The notes beneath the pieces are model-generated. The model was not told the DNA's origin, did no database searches, and worked only from the letters and a program-made list of their open reading frames with translations. Made by a program: the position numbers and the translations under genes. A stretch of 64,000 nucleotides of DNA, taken from Aurantimicrobium photophilum. GTDB taxonomy: Bacteria > Actinomycetota > Actinomycetes > Actinomycetales > Microbacteriaceae. The DNA lies in assembly GCF_003194085.1 (NCBI RefSeq), contig NZ_CP023994.1, forward strand, positions 1,426,001 through 1,490,000, read 5' to 3'. Shown here piece by piece: positions 18,004 to 26,684 of this stretch. Within the stretch, counting starts at the first letter, position 1; every line of letters starts with the position of its first letter.

Positions 18004-18023
18004 AGTGGGCTCCTAGGGGTAGA

Positions 18024-18038
18024 CCGGGTAAAACCCGG
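18024..18038 (-). promoter_or_regulatory. Hairpin in the glyA leader, possible expression platform
   Basis: CCGGG TTTTA CCCGG on the minus strand, between the aptamer and the AGGAG of glyA. There is no U-run after it, so it more likely affects translation or pairs alternatively with leader sequence than acts as a simple terminator. Confidence 0.4.
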
Positions 18039-18059
18039 AACAGGTTTTTCTCGTTCTTA

Positions 18060-18133
18060 GCCCAGGCGTTCGGCCAGATCCGATCTCATATCGCTCCCTG
18101 ATGGATACCCATCTCAACGCCAGTTGCGACTGT
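18060..18133 (-). ncRNA. ZTP (pfl) riboswitch aptamer in the glyA leader
   Basis: On the minus strand the leader reads ACTGGCG...GATGGG...CCATCAGGGAGCG...GCCGAACGCCTGGGC, with the two conserved pfl blocks (ACTGGCG pairing with CGCCTGGGC, and GGGAGC) in the right order and spacing. The pfl RNA binds ZTP/ZMP, a sign of 10-formyl-THF shortage, and commonly controls glyA, folD and purH. Recognised by eye against the remembered consensus. Confidence 0.85.
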
Positions 18134-18170
18134 GTCAGTCTACCAAGCCTGAAGGCAATAATCTTGATAC

Positions 18171-19025
18171 ATGTCTGAAGCAACGCACTGGGTACTCACC
18201 TTTGTTTGTGCCGATAAACCCGGCATCGTCCACGCGGTGAGTGGCGCCATTGTTGCAGCCAACGGAAACATCACCGAGAGCCAGCAGTTCTCCAGTGATG
18301 ACACTGGAACTTTCTTCATGCGTCTGCAGGTGGAGACCACCGCTAGCCGCGAAGAATTCGAGCTTGCACTGCAACCTGTTATTTCAACCTATGACATGGA
18401 ATGGCGACTCGACGTGGTCGGACGCCCCCTGCGCACCCTTGTCCTCGCCACCAAGGCAGCCCACTGCCTCAACGACATCCTGTTCCGCCAGCGTGCTGGA
18501 CAGTTGCCTGTTGAGATTCCTCTCGTACTGTCGAACCACGATGAGCTCAGCTCCCTTGCTGGCTTCTATGGCATTCCTTTTGAGTCCATGCCCGTGACCA
18601 CACCTGAGCAGAAGGCAGCTTTTGAGAAGCGTCTGCTCGAGGTCGTGGAAGAGAACGACGTCGAACTGGTCGTTCTTGCCCGTTACATGCAGGTACTCTC
18701 ACCGGAGCTGTGTAAGAAGCTTGAGGGCAAGATCATCAACATTCACCACAGCTTCCTGCCCGGCTTCAAGGGTGCCAACCCCTACAAGCAGGCGCACTCT
18801 CGTGGCGTGAAGCTCATCGGTGCCACCGCTCACTTTGTCACCAGTGACCTGGATGAAGGTCCGATTATTGAGCAGAACGTGGTCCGTGTGGATCACTCTC
18901 GTTCTCCTGAGGAACTGGTTGCCATTGGTCAGGACGAAGAAAGTCGCACTCTGACCCAAGCGGTCAAGTGGTTTGCCGAGGACCGCATCCTGCGCGATGG
19001 TCAGCGCACGATTATTTTCAAATAA
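18171..19025 (+). CDS. purU: Formyltetrahydrofolate deformylase
   Basis: 284 residues: N-terminal ACT domain (residues 5-85, VLTFVCADKPGIVHAVSGAI) and a formyl-transferase-like catalytic domain with NIHHSFLPGFKGANPY (catalytic His) and the Asp in TSDLDEGPIIEQ. It hydrolyses 10-formyl-THF to formate and THF, the reverse need of the divergent glyA-folD operon, and so balances one-carbon pools. The start ATG at 18171 lies about 40 bases from the outer end of the glyA riboswitch, so the two promoters are back to back. Confidence 0.95.
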   Translation: MSEATHWVLTFVCADKPGIVHAVSGAIVAANGNITESQQFSSDDTGTFFMRLQVETTASREEFELALQPVISTYDMEWRLDVVGRPLRTLVLATKAAHCLNDILFRQRAGQLPVEIPLVLSNHDELSSLAGFYGIPFESMPVTTPEQKAAFEKRLLEVVEENDVELVVLARYMQVLSPELCKKLEGKIINIHHSFLPGFKGANPYKQAHSRGVKLIGATAHFVTSDLDEGPIIEQNVVRVDHSRSPEELVAIGQDEESRTLTQAVKWFAEDRILRDGQRTIIFK

Positions 19026-19101
19026 TCCGGCGGAATAAATCCGAACGCTGACGCATTCACTCAAGTGAGCCCCACAGAGTGGTTCAGATAAGGGGATACC
19101 G

Positions 19102-19881
19102 ATGAGCGAGATCACCCAGCCAGTGCTGTTTATGAGCCACGGTGCTCCCATGTTGGTTGATGACGCTCGCTGGTCCAGCGAACTTGCTGGTTGGGGTCAG
19201 GCTATTGAGAAGCCCAAGCAGATCCTCATGGTCTCTGCTCACTGGGAAGAAGCTCCCGCCACCATCAGCTCCACCCGGGAGAACACCGGGCTGGTCTATG
19301 ACTTTTATGGTTTCCCTAGCAAGTACTACGAAATGCAATACAACACCCCTGCAGCCACAGAGCTGGCAGCTGATGTGCTCGGTGTTCTAGGCCCCGACGT
19401 TCAGCAGGATCAGAGCCGTGGTTTGGACCACGGTGCTTATGTTCCGTTGACCCAGATGTATCCGGACGCAGATATTCCTGTTCTGCAGTTGTCCCTGCCC
19501 AGCTTGAACCCGGTTGATCTGTTCGAGATGGGTCGCAAGCTTGCTCCTCTGCGCGATGCAGGAACCTTGATTGTGGGCTCGGGCTTCACCACCCACAATC
19601 TGCGCTGGTTCAACCCTGGAGCTGGCCCTGACGGTGAACCACCACAAGCCTCAGCAGAGTTCGACCACTGGGCTGACGAAGCCCTGCAGAACAAGGACAT
19701 TGATGCCCTGCTGAACTTCTGGGATAAGGCTCCTGCTGCCCACGAAGCACACCCCCGCATTGAGCACTGGGCGCCCCTGTATGTGTCTTTGGGCGCTGCT
19801 TTGGGTACTGGGTTGGACAATACGAGTGCTATTGATGGCTTCTGGTACGGCTTGTCCAAGCGTTCGTGGCAGTTCAACTAA
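19102..19881 (+). CDS. LigB-superfamily extradiol dioxygenase (DODA/YgiD type)
   Basis: 259 residues with the single-domain class III dioxygenase pattern: FMSHGAPML near the start (His), VSAHWEEAPATISST (His), LDHGAYVPLTQMYPDADIPVLQLS and HNLRW. These histidines form the metal site in the 4,5-DOPA dioxygenase/YgiD family. Substrate is a catechol, not further definable. ATG 19102 follows AAGGGGATACCG. Not linked in an operon with the homoprotocatechuate genes 25 kb away. Confidence 0.85.
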   Translation: MSEITQPVLFMSHGAPMLVDDARWSSELAGWGQAIEKPKQILMVSAHWEEAPATISSTRENTGLVYDFYGFPSKYYEMQYNTPAATELAADVLGVLGPDVQQDQSRGLDHGAYVPLTQMYPDADIPVLQLSLPSLNPVDLFEMGRKLAPLRDAGTLIVGSGFTTHNLRWFNPGAGPDGEPPQASAEFDHWADEALQNKDIDALLNFWDKAPAAHEAHPRIEHWAPLYVSLGAALGTGLDNTSAIDGFWYGLSKRSWQFN

Positions 19882-19924
19882 TTCATTATTTTATGAATTT
19901 TGTGCATTTCCCTAGAATTGCCAA

Positions 19925-20713
19925 ATGGGGAATCTAGAAAAGCGCAAAGGTATCAATTTCGAAAACGCACTGGTTTCAGCTGCAAAATTACCTGCGGTCC
20001 GAATCGATCGGAGTGACTTTCTTCGAAGTGCGCTGAATCACTTTTGCACTGAAGAACAAATCACAATCGCAATAGCCGAGAGCCCGGCAGCAGCTGGAAT
20101 ATCACAAGACATCATCAACAGGCTTGCAGATGAAGCAATCAAATGGTAAACCACTCGAGTAAGTACTATTTCTGCTGTTGCGGGAATCCCAGGCGGCTTC
20201 GCGATGCTTGGAACAATCCCCCTCGATGTAGCCCAATACATGGGACACATTTTGCGGATTACTCAGAAGCTCGCATACCTCTATAGCTGGCCAAACCTTT
20301 TTTCAGAAACTGACGAACCAGACGACGCTACGAAGGGTATCCTTGCGCTCTTTGTTGGTGTCATGTTTGGGGTTCAGGCTGCAAACAAGGCTATTGTTCA
20401 GGTTTCGGGACTCATTTCAGAACAAATCGTAAGAACGCTCCCTAGCAAGGCGCTCACTCAGGGCGTGATTTACCCCGTGGTTAAAAGGGTTTCTGCATAT
20501 CTTGGCGTGCAGATGTCCAAACAAATTTTTGCCAAAGGAATCTCCAAAGTCGTACCCGTTATTGGTGGACTAGTTTCTGGTGGTGTGACTCTCGCTACCT
20601 TCCTACCCATGGCAAAGCGACTCAAGAAGCATCTGGCAAGTTTGGACATGGCAAAAAACGTTGCCGCCGTAACCAAGCCCAAGAAAGCCATCACCCAAAA
20701 TCCAGAGGATTAA
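19925..20713 (+). pseudogene. EcsC-like/unknown family protein interrupted by an in-frame stop codon
   Basis: Codons 1-74 (MGNLEKRKGINFENALV...LADEAIKW) end at TAA 20147-20149, and the same frame goes straight on (TTRVSTISAVAGIPGGFAMLG...) to 20713. Together they give one 262-residue protein whose second half, with GTIPLDVAQYMGHILRITQKLAYLYSW and YPVVKRVSAYLGVQMSK, resembles a widespread family related to EcsC-like membrane-associated proteins. No base is missing, so this is a nonsense mutation, not a frameshift. A separate product from the ATG at 20204 is possible but would lack the conserved GIPGG region. Confidence 0.7.
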
Positions 20714-20800
20714 TGACTCCTAATCGGGCGGATTTACTTTCATAAGTAATTCATAGGTTTGTCATAGGGTTCCCTCAGAGAAACCTGACAGTTTTATCTC

Positions 20801-22234
20801 ATGATCTCCACTGCTCCATACCGCACCCCCCAGGCTGCTCGTCGTGGCAGCGCCACTTCTGAGCGTGCAACGGCCATCAAGCGTGGATACAAAGCACGTC
20901 TGCGCCGTGGAGATCTCCTCGAGACCATCGTTTACTTCTCGGTTGCTATCGCTCTTGCCCTGTTCTTGGCAGATGGCGGAGCCACCTACTTCATCAACAT
21001 CAAGGACGTCACAACTGGCCTCGGCATCGTGACCGGCCTGATCGGTTCTGATCTTCTTCTAGTCATGCTCGTGCTCGCTGCACGTATTCCTGCAATTGAC
21101 CGCACCTTTGGACACGACAAGGCACTGGCCTTGCACCGCAAGCTGGGTAAGCCCGTTCTCTACTTGATCCTTGCTCACATGCTTCTGCTCATGATCGGGT
21201 ATGGCATCGCACAGGGACTCAACCCTATTGCTGAAGCCATCGACATGATTGCGAACCAGCAGGACATGTCCATTGCCTTCATTGCAACCGGTCTTCTGAT
21301 CCTGGTTGTCGTGACCTCACTGGTCATCGTCCGCAAGAAACTCTCCTATGAGTTCTGGTACGTCGTGCACCTACTTTCATATGCAGCAGTCCTGCTGGCA
21401 CTTCCCCACCAGTTCACTCAGGGCATGATGTTCGCTGACGGTACTTGGGCTCGCTGGTACTGGATGGCGCTCTATGTTGGCTCTTTGGCAGCCATCACTA
21501 TCTTTCGAGTCATCGTTCCCGTGGCAAGTTCGCTTCGTCACGATCTGCGGGTCAGCGAAGTTGTTGTGGAAGCTCCCGGTGTGGTGTCTGTCACCATGCG
21601 TGGTCGTGGCCTCGATGCGCTCCGGGCGCAAGGCGGGCAGTTCTTCCAGTGGCGTTTCTGGGCACCAAATATGCGGCTGGACGCACACCCCTACTCGCTT
21701 TCAGCACACCCTGATGGTCGTTCACTTCGCATCACCGTGCGCGATCTGGGTAAGGGAAGTGGCAAGCTGCTGACCCTCAAGCCCGGCACCCGTGTCAGCT
21801 TCGAAGGTCCTTACGGACTTTTCACGGATGAAGCACGCACCACTAACAAGGCCGTGTTTGTCGGCGCCGGCATTGGTATCACGCCCATCCGCGCTCTGCT
21901 CGAGGCATCTGATCTCGCTCCCCACGAAGCAACAGTGATTCTTCGCGGCAGCGACGCTGAGGATGTCTACTTGTGGCAGGAGACCTACGACCTCTGTGTT
22001 GAAAAGTCTGCCTCGCTCCGGGTGCTGGTAGGTCACCGCCCTCGCGGTGTTCACACCTGGCTTTCGGCTGAAGCATACGGACAGGGTGAATCACTGCTGA
22101 CGCTCGCTCCCAAAATCAAAGAATCCGATCTCTACATCTGTGGTCCAACCCCCTGGACAGAACTCGTCATCCGCGACGCCAAGCGTCTCGGACTCAAGGA
22201 TCACCAGATCCACGCTGAAAGGTTTGATTTCTAA
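20801..22234 (+). CDS. Ferric-reductase-like transmembrane flavoprotein oxidoreductase
   Basis: 477 residues. Basic cytoplasmic N-terminus, then about six membrane helices with paired histidines for haem (ALHRKLGKPVLYLILAHM and YVVHLLSYAAVLLALPHQF), then an FAD domain (HPYSLSAHPDGRS) and an NAD(P) domain (FVGAGIGITPIRALLE, YICGPTPW). The architecture is that of ferric reductase/NADPH oxidase and RnfD-linked FNR-like enzymes that carry electrons from NAD(P)H across the membrane. The stop overlaps the ATG of the FMN-binding protein gene (TAATG), and apbE follows, which together points to extracytoplasmic flavin-based electron transfer. Confidence 0.87.
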   Translation: MISTAPYRTPQAARRGSATSERATAIKRGYKARLRRGDLLETIVYFSVAIALALFLADGGATYFINIKDVTTGLGIVTGLIGSDLLLVMLVLAARIPAIDRTFGHDKALALHRKLGKPVLYLILAHMLLLMIGYGIAQGLNPIAEAIDMIANQQDMSIAFIATGLLILVVVTSLVIVRKKLSYEFWYVVHLLSYAAVLLALPHQFTQGMMFADGTWARWYWMALYVGSLAAITIFRVIVPVASSLRHDLRVSEVVVEAPGVVSVTMRGRGLDALRAQGGQFFQWRFWAPNMRLDAHPYSLSAHPDGRSLRITVRDLGKGSGKLLTLKPGTRVSFEGPYGLFTDEARTTNKAVFVGAGIGITPIRALLEASDLAPHEATVILRGSDAEDVYLWQETYDLCVEKSASLRVLVGHRPRGVHTWLSAEAYGQGESLLTLAPKIKESDLYICGPTPWTELVIRDAKRLGLKDHQIHAERFDF

Positions 22235-22749
22235 TGCGAGCAGGTAGTGCTTTCTTAGCCGGAGTTGGTTCGGCAGCAATCGTGGCCATCGGCTGGCAGG
22301 CAGGCGTGGGAACACTCGTGTCTTCCCTCCCACAGAGCCAGGCTGCAGCCTCGGGAACAACTGTTGGTGCAAGCTCTTCGAGCGCCGCCTCCACGCCCGC
22401 TGCTTCCTCAGACACCAGCAGCTCTACTCCCGCGGAGACCACAGCCCCTGTTGCGTCAGGCCCTGCAGATGGCACCTACGATGGCGCGGTTATCAACACC
22501 CGCTATGGTGCACAGCAGGTTCAGGTCGTTATTTCGAGCGGACAGATTTCAGACGTCATCGTGCTTCAAACACAGACTGCTGACCGCAAGTCTGAACAGA
22601 TCAGTTCACGCGCTAACCCCATTTTGCGTGAAGAAGTCCTCAGCGCTCAAAGTGCTCAGGTTGCCAACGTCAGCGGTGCGACATACACCTCTCAGTCCTA
22701 CATGCAGTCGTTGCAGTCCGCTCTGGACGCTGCCGGCTTCACGGGCTAA
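22234..22749 (+). CDS. Secreted FMN-binding domain protein
   Basis: 171 residues. Short N-terminal membrane anchor (AGSAFLAGVGSAAIVAIGWQ), a long Ser/Ala/Thr-rich spacer (residues 40-78), then an FMN_bind domain (DGTYDGAVINTRYGAQQVQVV) ending with SGATYTS, the site where ApbE links FMN to Thr/Ser. It would receive electrons from the membrane reductase encoded just upstream (1-base overlap) and pass them to an outside acceptor. Confidence 0.9.
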   Translation: MRAGSAFLAGVGSAAIVAIGWQAGVGTLVSSLPQSQAAASGTTVGASSSSAASTPAASSDTSSSTPAETTAPVASGPADGTYDGAVINTRYGAQQVQVVISSGQISDVIVLQTQTADRKSEQISSRANPILREEVLSAQSAQVANVSGATYTSQSYMQSLQSALDAAGFTG

Positions 22750-22759
22750 CCCTTTCCTC

Positions 22760-23533
22760 ATGGCAGTGCACTCGTTCGAGACCATGGGAACCATGGTCAG
22801 TATTCGCATCGCGGATGCAGAACTTGGCGAGCACTCACGCGAGGACAGTGCCATTGCAGTGCTCAACGAAATCGAGCACGAGTGTGCACGGCTCAATGCG
22901 ATTTTTTCTCTCTATCTCGAGAATTCGGAGATCTCAGCTATTGCTCGTGGTGAGCTAGCCCTCGCAGATTCCAGCGACGAGATGCGCAGTGAATATGCCC
23001 GCGCGCTGGACTGGCGTGAGAAGACGGATGGCGCATTCACTCCTCACCGTCCCGATGGGGTGATTGATCTTTCCGGAACCATCAAAGCTGTGGCCATTGA
23101 CGCTGCAGCTGCGCTGCTACGCGATGCCGGCTTTGGGAACTTTTCCGTCAACGTCGGTGGCGACCTCACCACCTCGGGTGATCAATCCGCTGAGGAGAGT
23201 GGCTGGGTCACGGGCATTCTGGAACCTCAAGACCGCGGAACAATCTTGGCCGCCATCCGACTTACCTCTGAGTTTCCTGCCATGGCCACCTCGGGATCGG
23301 CAGAGCGCGGGGAACACATCTGGCTGCGCCCCGAAACAACCAAAGACTTTGTTCAGGCCACCGTCATAGCAGAAGACATCATTACGGCAGATGTGCTTGC
23401 CACCGCAATCATTTCGGGTGGTCAAGCAACCCTGAATCAGATCACACAGAACTTTGCTGTGGCTGTAATGACCGTGGCGCCAGATGGAGCTTTACAAGCC
23501 AACGCGAAGTTCCAAGAGCTCGTAGCGCGTTAA
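22760..23533 (+). CDS. apbE: FAD:protein FMN transferase
   Basis: 257 residues from ATG 22760, 10 bases after the FMN-binding gene. ApbE family marks: HSFETMGTMVSIRI at the start, DLSGTIKAVAIDAAA, NVGGDLTTSG, and ATSGSAERG. The enzyme takes FMN from FAD and attaches it to a Ser/Thr on an extracytoplasmic protein, here most likely the neighbouring SGATYTS site. No signal peptide is evident, so it may act before export or be unusual in location. The 3' end overlaps the convergent P-type ATPase gene by 92 bases. Confidence 0.92.
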   Translation: MAVHSFETMGTMVSIRIADAELGEHSREDSAIAVLNEIEHECARLNAIFSLYLENSEISAIARGELALADSSDEMRSEYARALDWREKTDGAFTPHRPDGVIDLSGTIKAVAIDAAAALLRDAGFGNFSVNVGGDLTTSGDQSAEESGWVTGILEPQDRGTILAAIRLTSEFPAMATSGSAERGEHIWLRPETTKDFVQATVIAEDIITADVLATAIISGGQATLNQITQNFAVAVMTVAPDGALQANAKFQELVAR

Positions 23534-25355
23534 GAATCGCAATCACATCGATCACTTCCTGGAATCCGGCTCCCACGACGGCGGGAATGAGTCCGAAGGT
23601 GGCGAGGACCATCAGAATCAGGCTCAGTGAAATACCAATCCAGATGCTCTGCAACGCAATCCGAATGGTCTGCTGACCGATTTCAATAGAGCGGGCAACG
23701 CGGTGAAGATCATCTTTCATAATGACCACGTCAGCTGACTCACTGGCGGCAGTGGATCCGCGAGCACCCATCGCCACGCCAACATCGGCTGCCGCGAGCA
23801 CAGGAGCGTCGTTGACTCCATCACCCACCATCATCACGGGACGATCAGTCACCGCCTCCACGGCGCGGACTTTATCCAGGGGCAAACATTCAGCTCGGAC
23901 GTTGGTCACGCCTAACTCTCTCGCCACATGCTCTGCGGTGACTTGTCCGTCACCGGTGAGCATGAGGGTGTGACGAACACCCAGGGCAGACAGCCACTGC
24001 AGAGTATCGGGGGCATCGGCACGGAGCTCATCACGCAGCAGTAATGCTCCGGCGAACTTCCCGTCGATGGCGACATAAACAGCAAGTTCACCGGCAGTGA
24101 TTTCGACTCGCACCGCGTTGGGATCTTGCTCGGCAATAAAGCTGTATTTGCCCACCACAACTTTCTTGCCCTCGATGGTGGCGGTCAGACCAGCAGCGGT
24201 GGTCTCGGTGACATCGGTGCAGGGTTCAACAGTGAGACCACGCTGCTGGGCACCGACCACGATGGAGTGGGCAAGGGTGTGGGCAGAGTATTGCTCGGCT
24301 ATAGCGGCCAAGCGCACCAGTTCGTCTTCCTCAATACCCGGGGCCGTCTTCACTTTGCTCAACACGGGCTGGCCATGGGTGAGGGTTCCCGTCTTATCGA
24401 ACGCAACTGTTTTGATGCGGGCGAGCTTCTCGAGGGTGCCACCGTTCTTCACGATGATGCCGTGGCGAGCAGCACGGCTCATACCGGCAATGAACGCAAC
24501 AGGGGCAGCAATGATCAGCGGGCAGGGCGTTGCCACCACCAGTACTTCGGCAAAGTGCGTGGGGTTGCCGCTGAGAATCCAGGCAGTAATCGCCAACACA
24601 TACGCCACGATGGTGAAGGGAACCGCATAGCGGTCGGCAAGACGCACGAACGGTGCTTTGCTCTCAGAGGCTTCCTTCACGAGCTCCACAATGCGCTGAT
24701 ACTGACTATCTGCCGCCAGAGCAGTGACTTCCATTCGGAACACGGCGGAGCCGTTGACCGAACCGCTGATGACCGCATCGCCTTTGACGCGTTCAACCGG
24801 AATGCTTTCACCCGTCAGGGAAGACTCATCGAGGGTGGCCTCAGGAGTGAGTAGGATACCGTCCACGGGAATCAGCTCACCGGGCTTCACCACAACGACG
24901 TCACCAATGTTGAGCTCGGCAACAGGGCAGTCTTTGGTGGCAAAGAGTGCACCCTTTTCCGCACCCGCACTGGAATACACCTCGCGGTGAGCAATCTGTG
25001 GGGTGTTATCCAGCAGAGAGGTCAGCTCACGCTTGGCGCGACTCTCGGCATAGTCCTCGAGAGATTCACCACCGGTGAACATCAACACAATGATGATGCT
25101 GGCCCAGTATTCCCCCACCAACACTGTGGCAATAATGGCAGTGACCGCGAGAACATCGATGCCCCAGCTGCCCTTGAGGATGGAGCGAACCATGCCGACG
25201 GACTCTTTAGCGGCAATAGCCAGCGCAAAGATGCTGATGATCCAGCGCGCGGCTTCTTCCAGACCAGTGAGTGCGAGAACACCACCGATAATCGCCAACA
25301 CAATCGTCGACGCGAATACCGGGTATCGCACGAAGAAGGGGCGGGGCTGATCCAT
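23442..25355 (-). CDS. Heavy-metal translocating P-type ATPase without metal-binding N-domain
   Basis: 637 residues from ATG 25355 (a GTG at 25373 is possible). Begins directly with membrane helices, with no CxxC heavy-metal domain. P1B signatures: SLTGESIPVE, TPCPLIIAAPVAF in the transport helix, FDKTGTLTHG (phosphorylated Asp), MLTGD, MVGDGVNDAPVLA. The transport motif is CPL rather than CPC, so Cu, Zn, Cd or another divalent ion cannot be chosen from sequence. It starts just beyond the rplA terminator and reads through the end of convergent apbE. Confidence 0.88.
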   Translation of the reverse strand: MDQPRPFFVRYPVFASTIVLAIIGGVLALTGLEEAARWIISIFALAIAAKESVGMVRSILKGSWGIDVLAVTAIIATVLVGEYWASIIIVLMFTGGESLEDYAESRAKRELTSLLDNTPQIAHREVYSSAGAEKGALFATKDCPVAELNIGDVVVVKPGELIPVDGILLTPEATLDESSLTGESIPVERVKGDAVISGSVNGSAVFRMEVTALAADSQYQRIVELVKEASESKAPFVRLADRYAVPFTIVAYVLAITAWILSGNPTHFAEVLVVATPCPLIIAAPVAFIAGMSRAARHGIIVKNGGTLEKLARIKTVAFDKTGTLTHGQPVLSKVKTAPGIEEDELVRLAAIAEQYSAHTLAHSIVVGAQQRGLTVEPCTDVTETTAAGLTATIEGKKVVVGKYSFIAEQDPNAVRVEITAGELAVYVAIDGKFAGALLLRDELRADAPDTLQWLSALGVRHTLMLTGDGQVTAEHVARELGVTNVRAECLPLDKVRAVEAVTDRPVMMVGDGVNDAPVLAAADVGVAMGARGSTAASESADVVIMKDDLHRVARSIEIGQQTIRIALQSIWIGISLSLILMVLATFGLIPAVVGAGFQEVIDVIAILNALRALGTSRWLVKLHLAPRSLQPQQSSV

Positions 25356-25388
25356 TACTTCAGCTTGGCACACATCCCAGAAATGAAG

Positions 25389-25420
25389 AATGGGCCCGTC
25401 GCATACGCGACGAGCCCATT
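25389..25420 (-). terminator. Terminator of the secE-nusG-rplK-rplA transcription unit
   Basis: Minus strand: AATGGGCTCGTCGC / GCGACGGGCCCATT, 14 pairs including one G-U, with loop GTAT, followed by CTTCATTTCT. Located 19 bases after the rplA stop. Confidence 0.82.
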
Positions 25421-25438
25421 GCTCTAGTTCAGTTGAAC

Positions 25439-26128
25439 TTAGATGCTTGCAACATCGAGGGGGATACCAGGACCGAAAGTGGTCGAGACAGCACCCTTCT
25501 GGATGTAACGGCCCTTTGCCGATGAAGGCTTGAGGCGAACAACTTCGTCAAGAGCGGCTGCGATGTTCTCGGACAGCTGCTCAGCGGTGAACGAAGCCTT
25601 ACCAACGATGAAGTGAACGTTGGAGTGCTTGTCTACCTTGAACTCGATCTTTCCGCCCTTGATGTCGTTAACAGCCTTAGCAACATCAGGAGTTACGGTT
25701 CCGGTCTTGGGGTTTGGCATCAGGTTACGAGGACCCAGTACCTTACCGAGACGACCGACCTTACCCATGAGCTCAGGGGTCGATACAGCTGCATCGAAGG
25801 AAGTGTAACCAGCGGCTACCTTCTCGATGAGCTCGTCGCCACCAACCTCGTCAGCACCAGCTGCGAGTGCAGCTTCTGCAGCAGGACCGGTTGCGAACAC
25901 GATAACGCGTGCAGTCTTACCGGTACCGTGAGGCAGCATGACGGTTCCACGAACCATCTGGTCTGCCTTACGAGGGTCAACACCGAGCTTGAGGGCTACC
26001 TCAACGGTGCTGTTGAACTTAGCGGAACCGGTTTCCTTAGCAATTGCAACTGCTTCGGTAGCGGTGTAGTACTTGCCTTCTTCGATCTTTGCGGCAGCGG
26101 CAAGGTATGCCTTTGACTTCTTAGCCAT
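25439..26128 (-). CDS. rplA: 50S ribosomal protein L1
   Basis: 229 residues, full length. Recognised from [36 protein letters not shown] and the C-terminal signature with [16 protein letters not shown]1 binds the 23S rRNA stalk and is a translational repressor of its own operon. Starts 12 bases after rplK. Confidence 0.98.
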   Translation of the reverse strand: MAKKSKAYLAAAAKIEEGKYYTATEAVAIAKETGSAKFNSTVEVALKLGVDPRKADQMVRGTVMLPHGTGKTARVIVFATGPAAEAALAAGADEVGGDELIEKVAAGYTSFDAAVSTPELMGKVGRLGKVLGPRNLMPNPKTGTVTPDVAKAVNDIKGGKIEFKVDKHSNVHFIVGKASFTAEQLSENIAAALDEVVRLKPSSAKGRYIQKGAVSTTFGPGIPLDVASI

Positions 26129-26140
26129 GATTTATACCCC

Positions 26141-26572
26141 TTAGCCCTCTACCGTGATGCCCATGGAACGTGCAGTTCCGGCAATGATCTTCTTAGCTGC
26201 ATCAATGTCGTTAGCGTTGAGGTCAACCATCTTTGCTTCCGCAATGGTCTGAACCTGTGCCTGAGTGAGCTTGGCAACCTTCACAGTGTGAGGAGTACCA
26301 GAACCCTTAGCAACGCCAGCGGCCTTCTTGATCATTTCAGCTGCAGGAGGAGTCTTGAGGATGAAGTCGAATGAACGGTCTTCGTAAACAGTGATTTCAA
26401 CGGGGATGATGTTTCCGCGCTGTGATTCGGTTGCTGCGTTGTATGCCTTGCAGAAATCCATGATGTTCACACCGTGCTGACCCAGAGCGGGACCAACAGG
26501 AGGAGCTGGATTCGCGGCGCCGGCCTGGATCTGAAGCTTAATCAGACCTGTGACCTTCTTTTTCGGTGCCAT
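26141..26572 (-). CDS. rplK: 50S ribosomal protein L11
   Basis: 143 residues. Begins [20 protein letters not shown], contains [22 protein letters not shown] and the C-terminal RNA-binding half ending [13 protein letters not shown]11 forms the base of the GTPase-associated centre together with 23S rRNA. Preceded by AGGAAAAAG and co-transcribed with rplA. Confidence 0.98.
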
Positions 26573-26655
26573 TTCTTTTTCCTTTTTTTGAATTCGAACT
26601 CATCGGGGTTCCGATGAACTCTCCCGTGAAATCAGGCGAACCTGATTCGCGGTAA

Positions 26656-26677
26656 TCCCTGAGACTTAGCTCAGGGA
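26656..26677 (-). promoter_or_regulatory. Hairpin between nusG and rplK
   Basis: TCCCTGAG / CTCAGGGA, 8 perfect pairs with a 6-base loop, 8 bases beyond the nusG stop. It lacks a U-run. It may be a partial terminator, an RNA-processing site or part of the rplK leader; a second small hairpin with stem CATCGG lies at 26601-26616. Confidence 0.4.
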
Positions 26678-26684
26678 AACTTTT

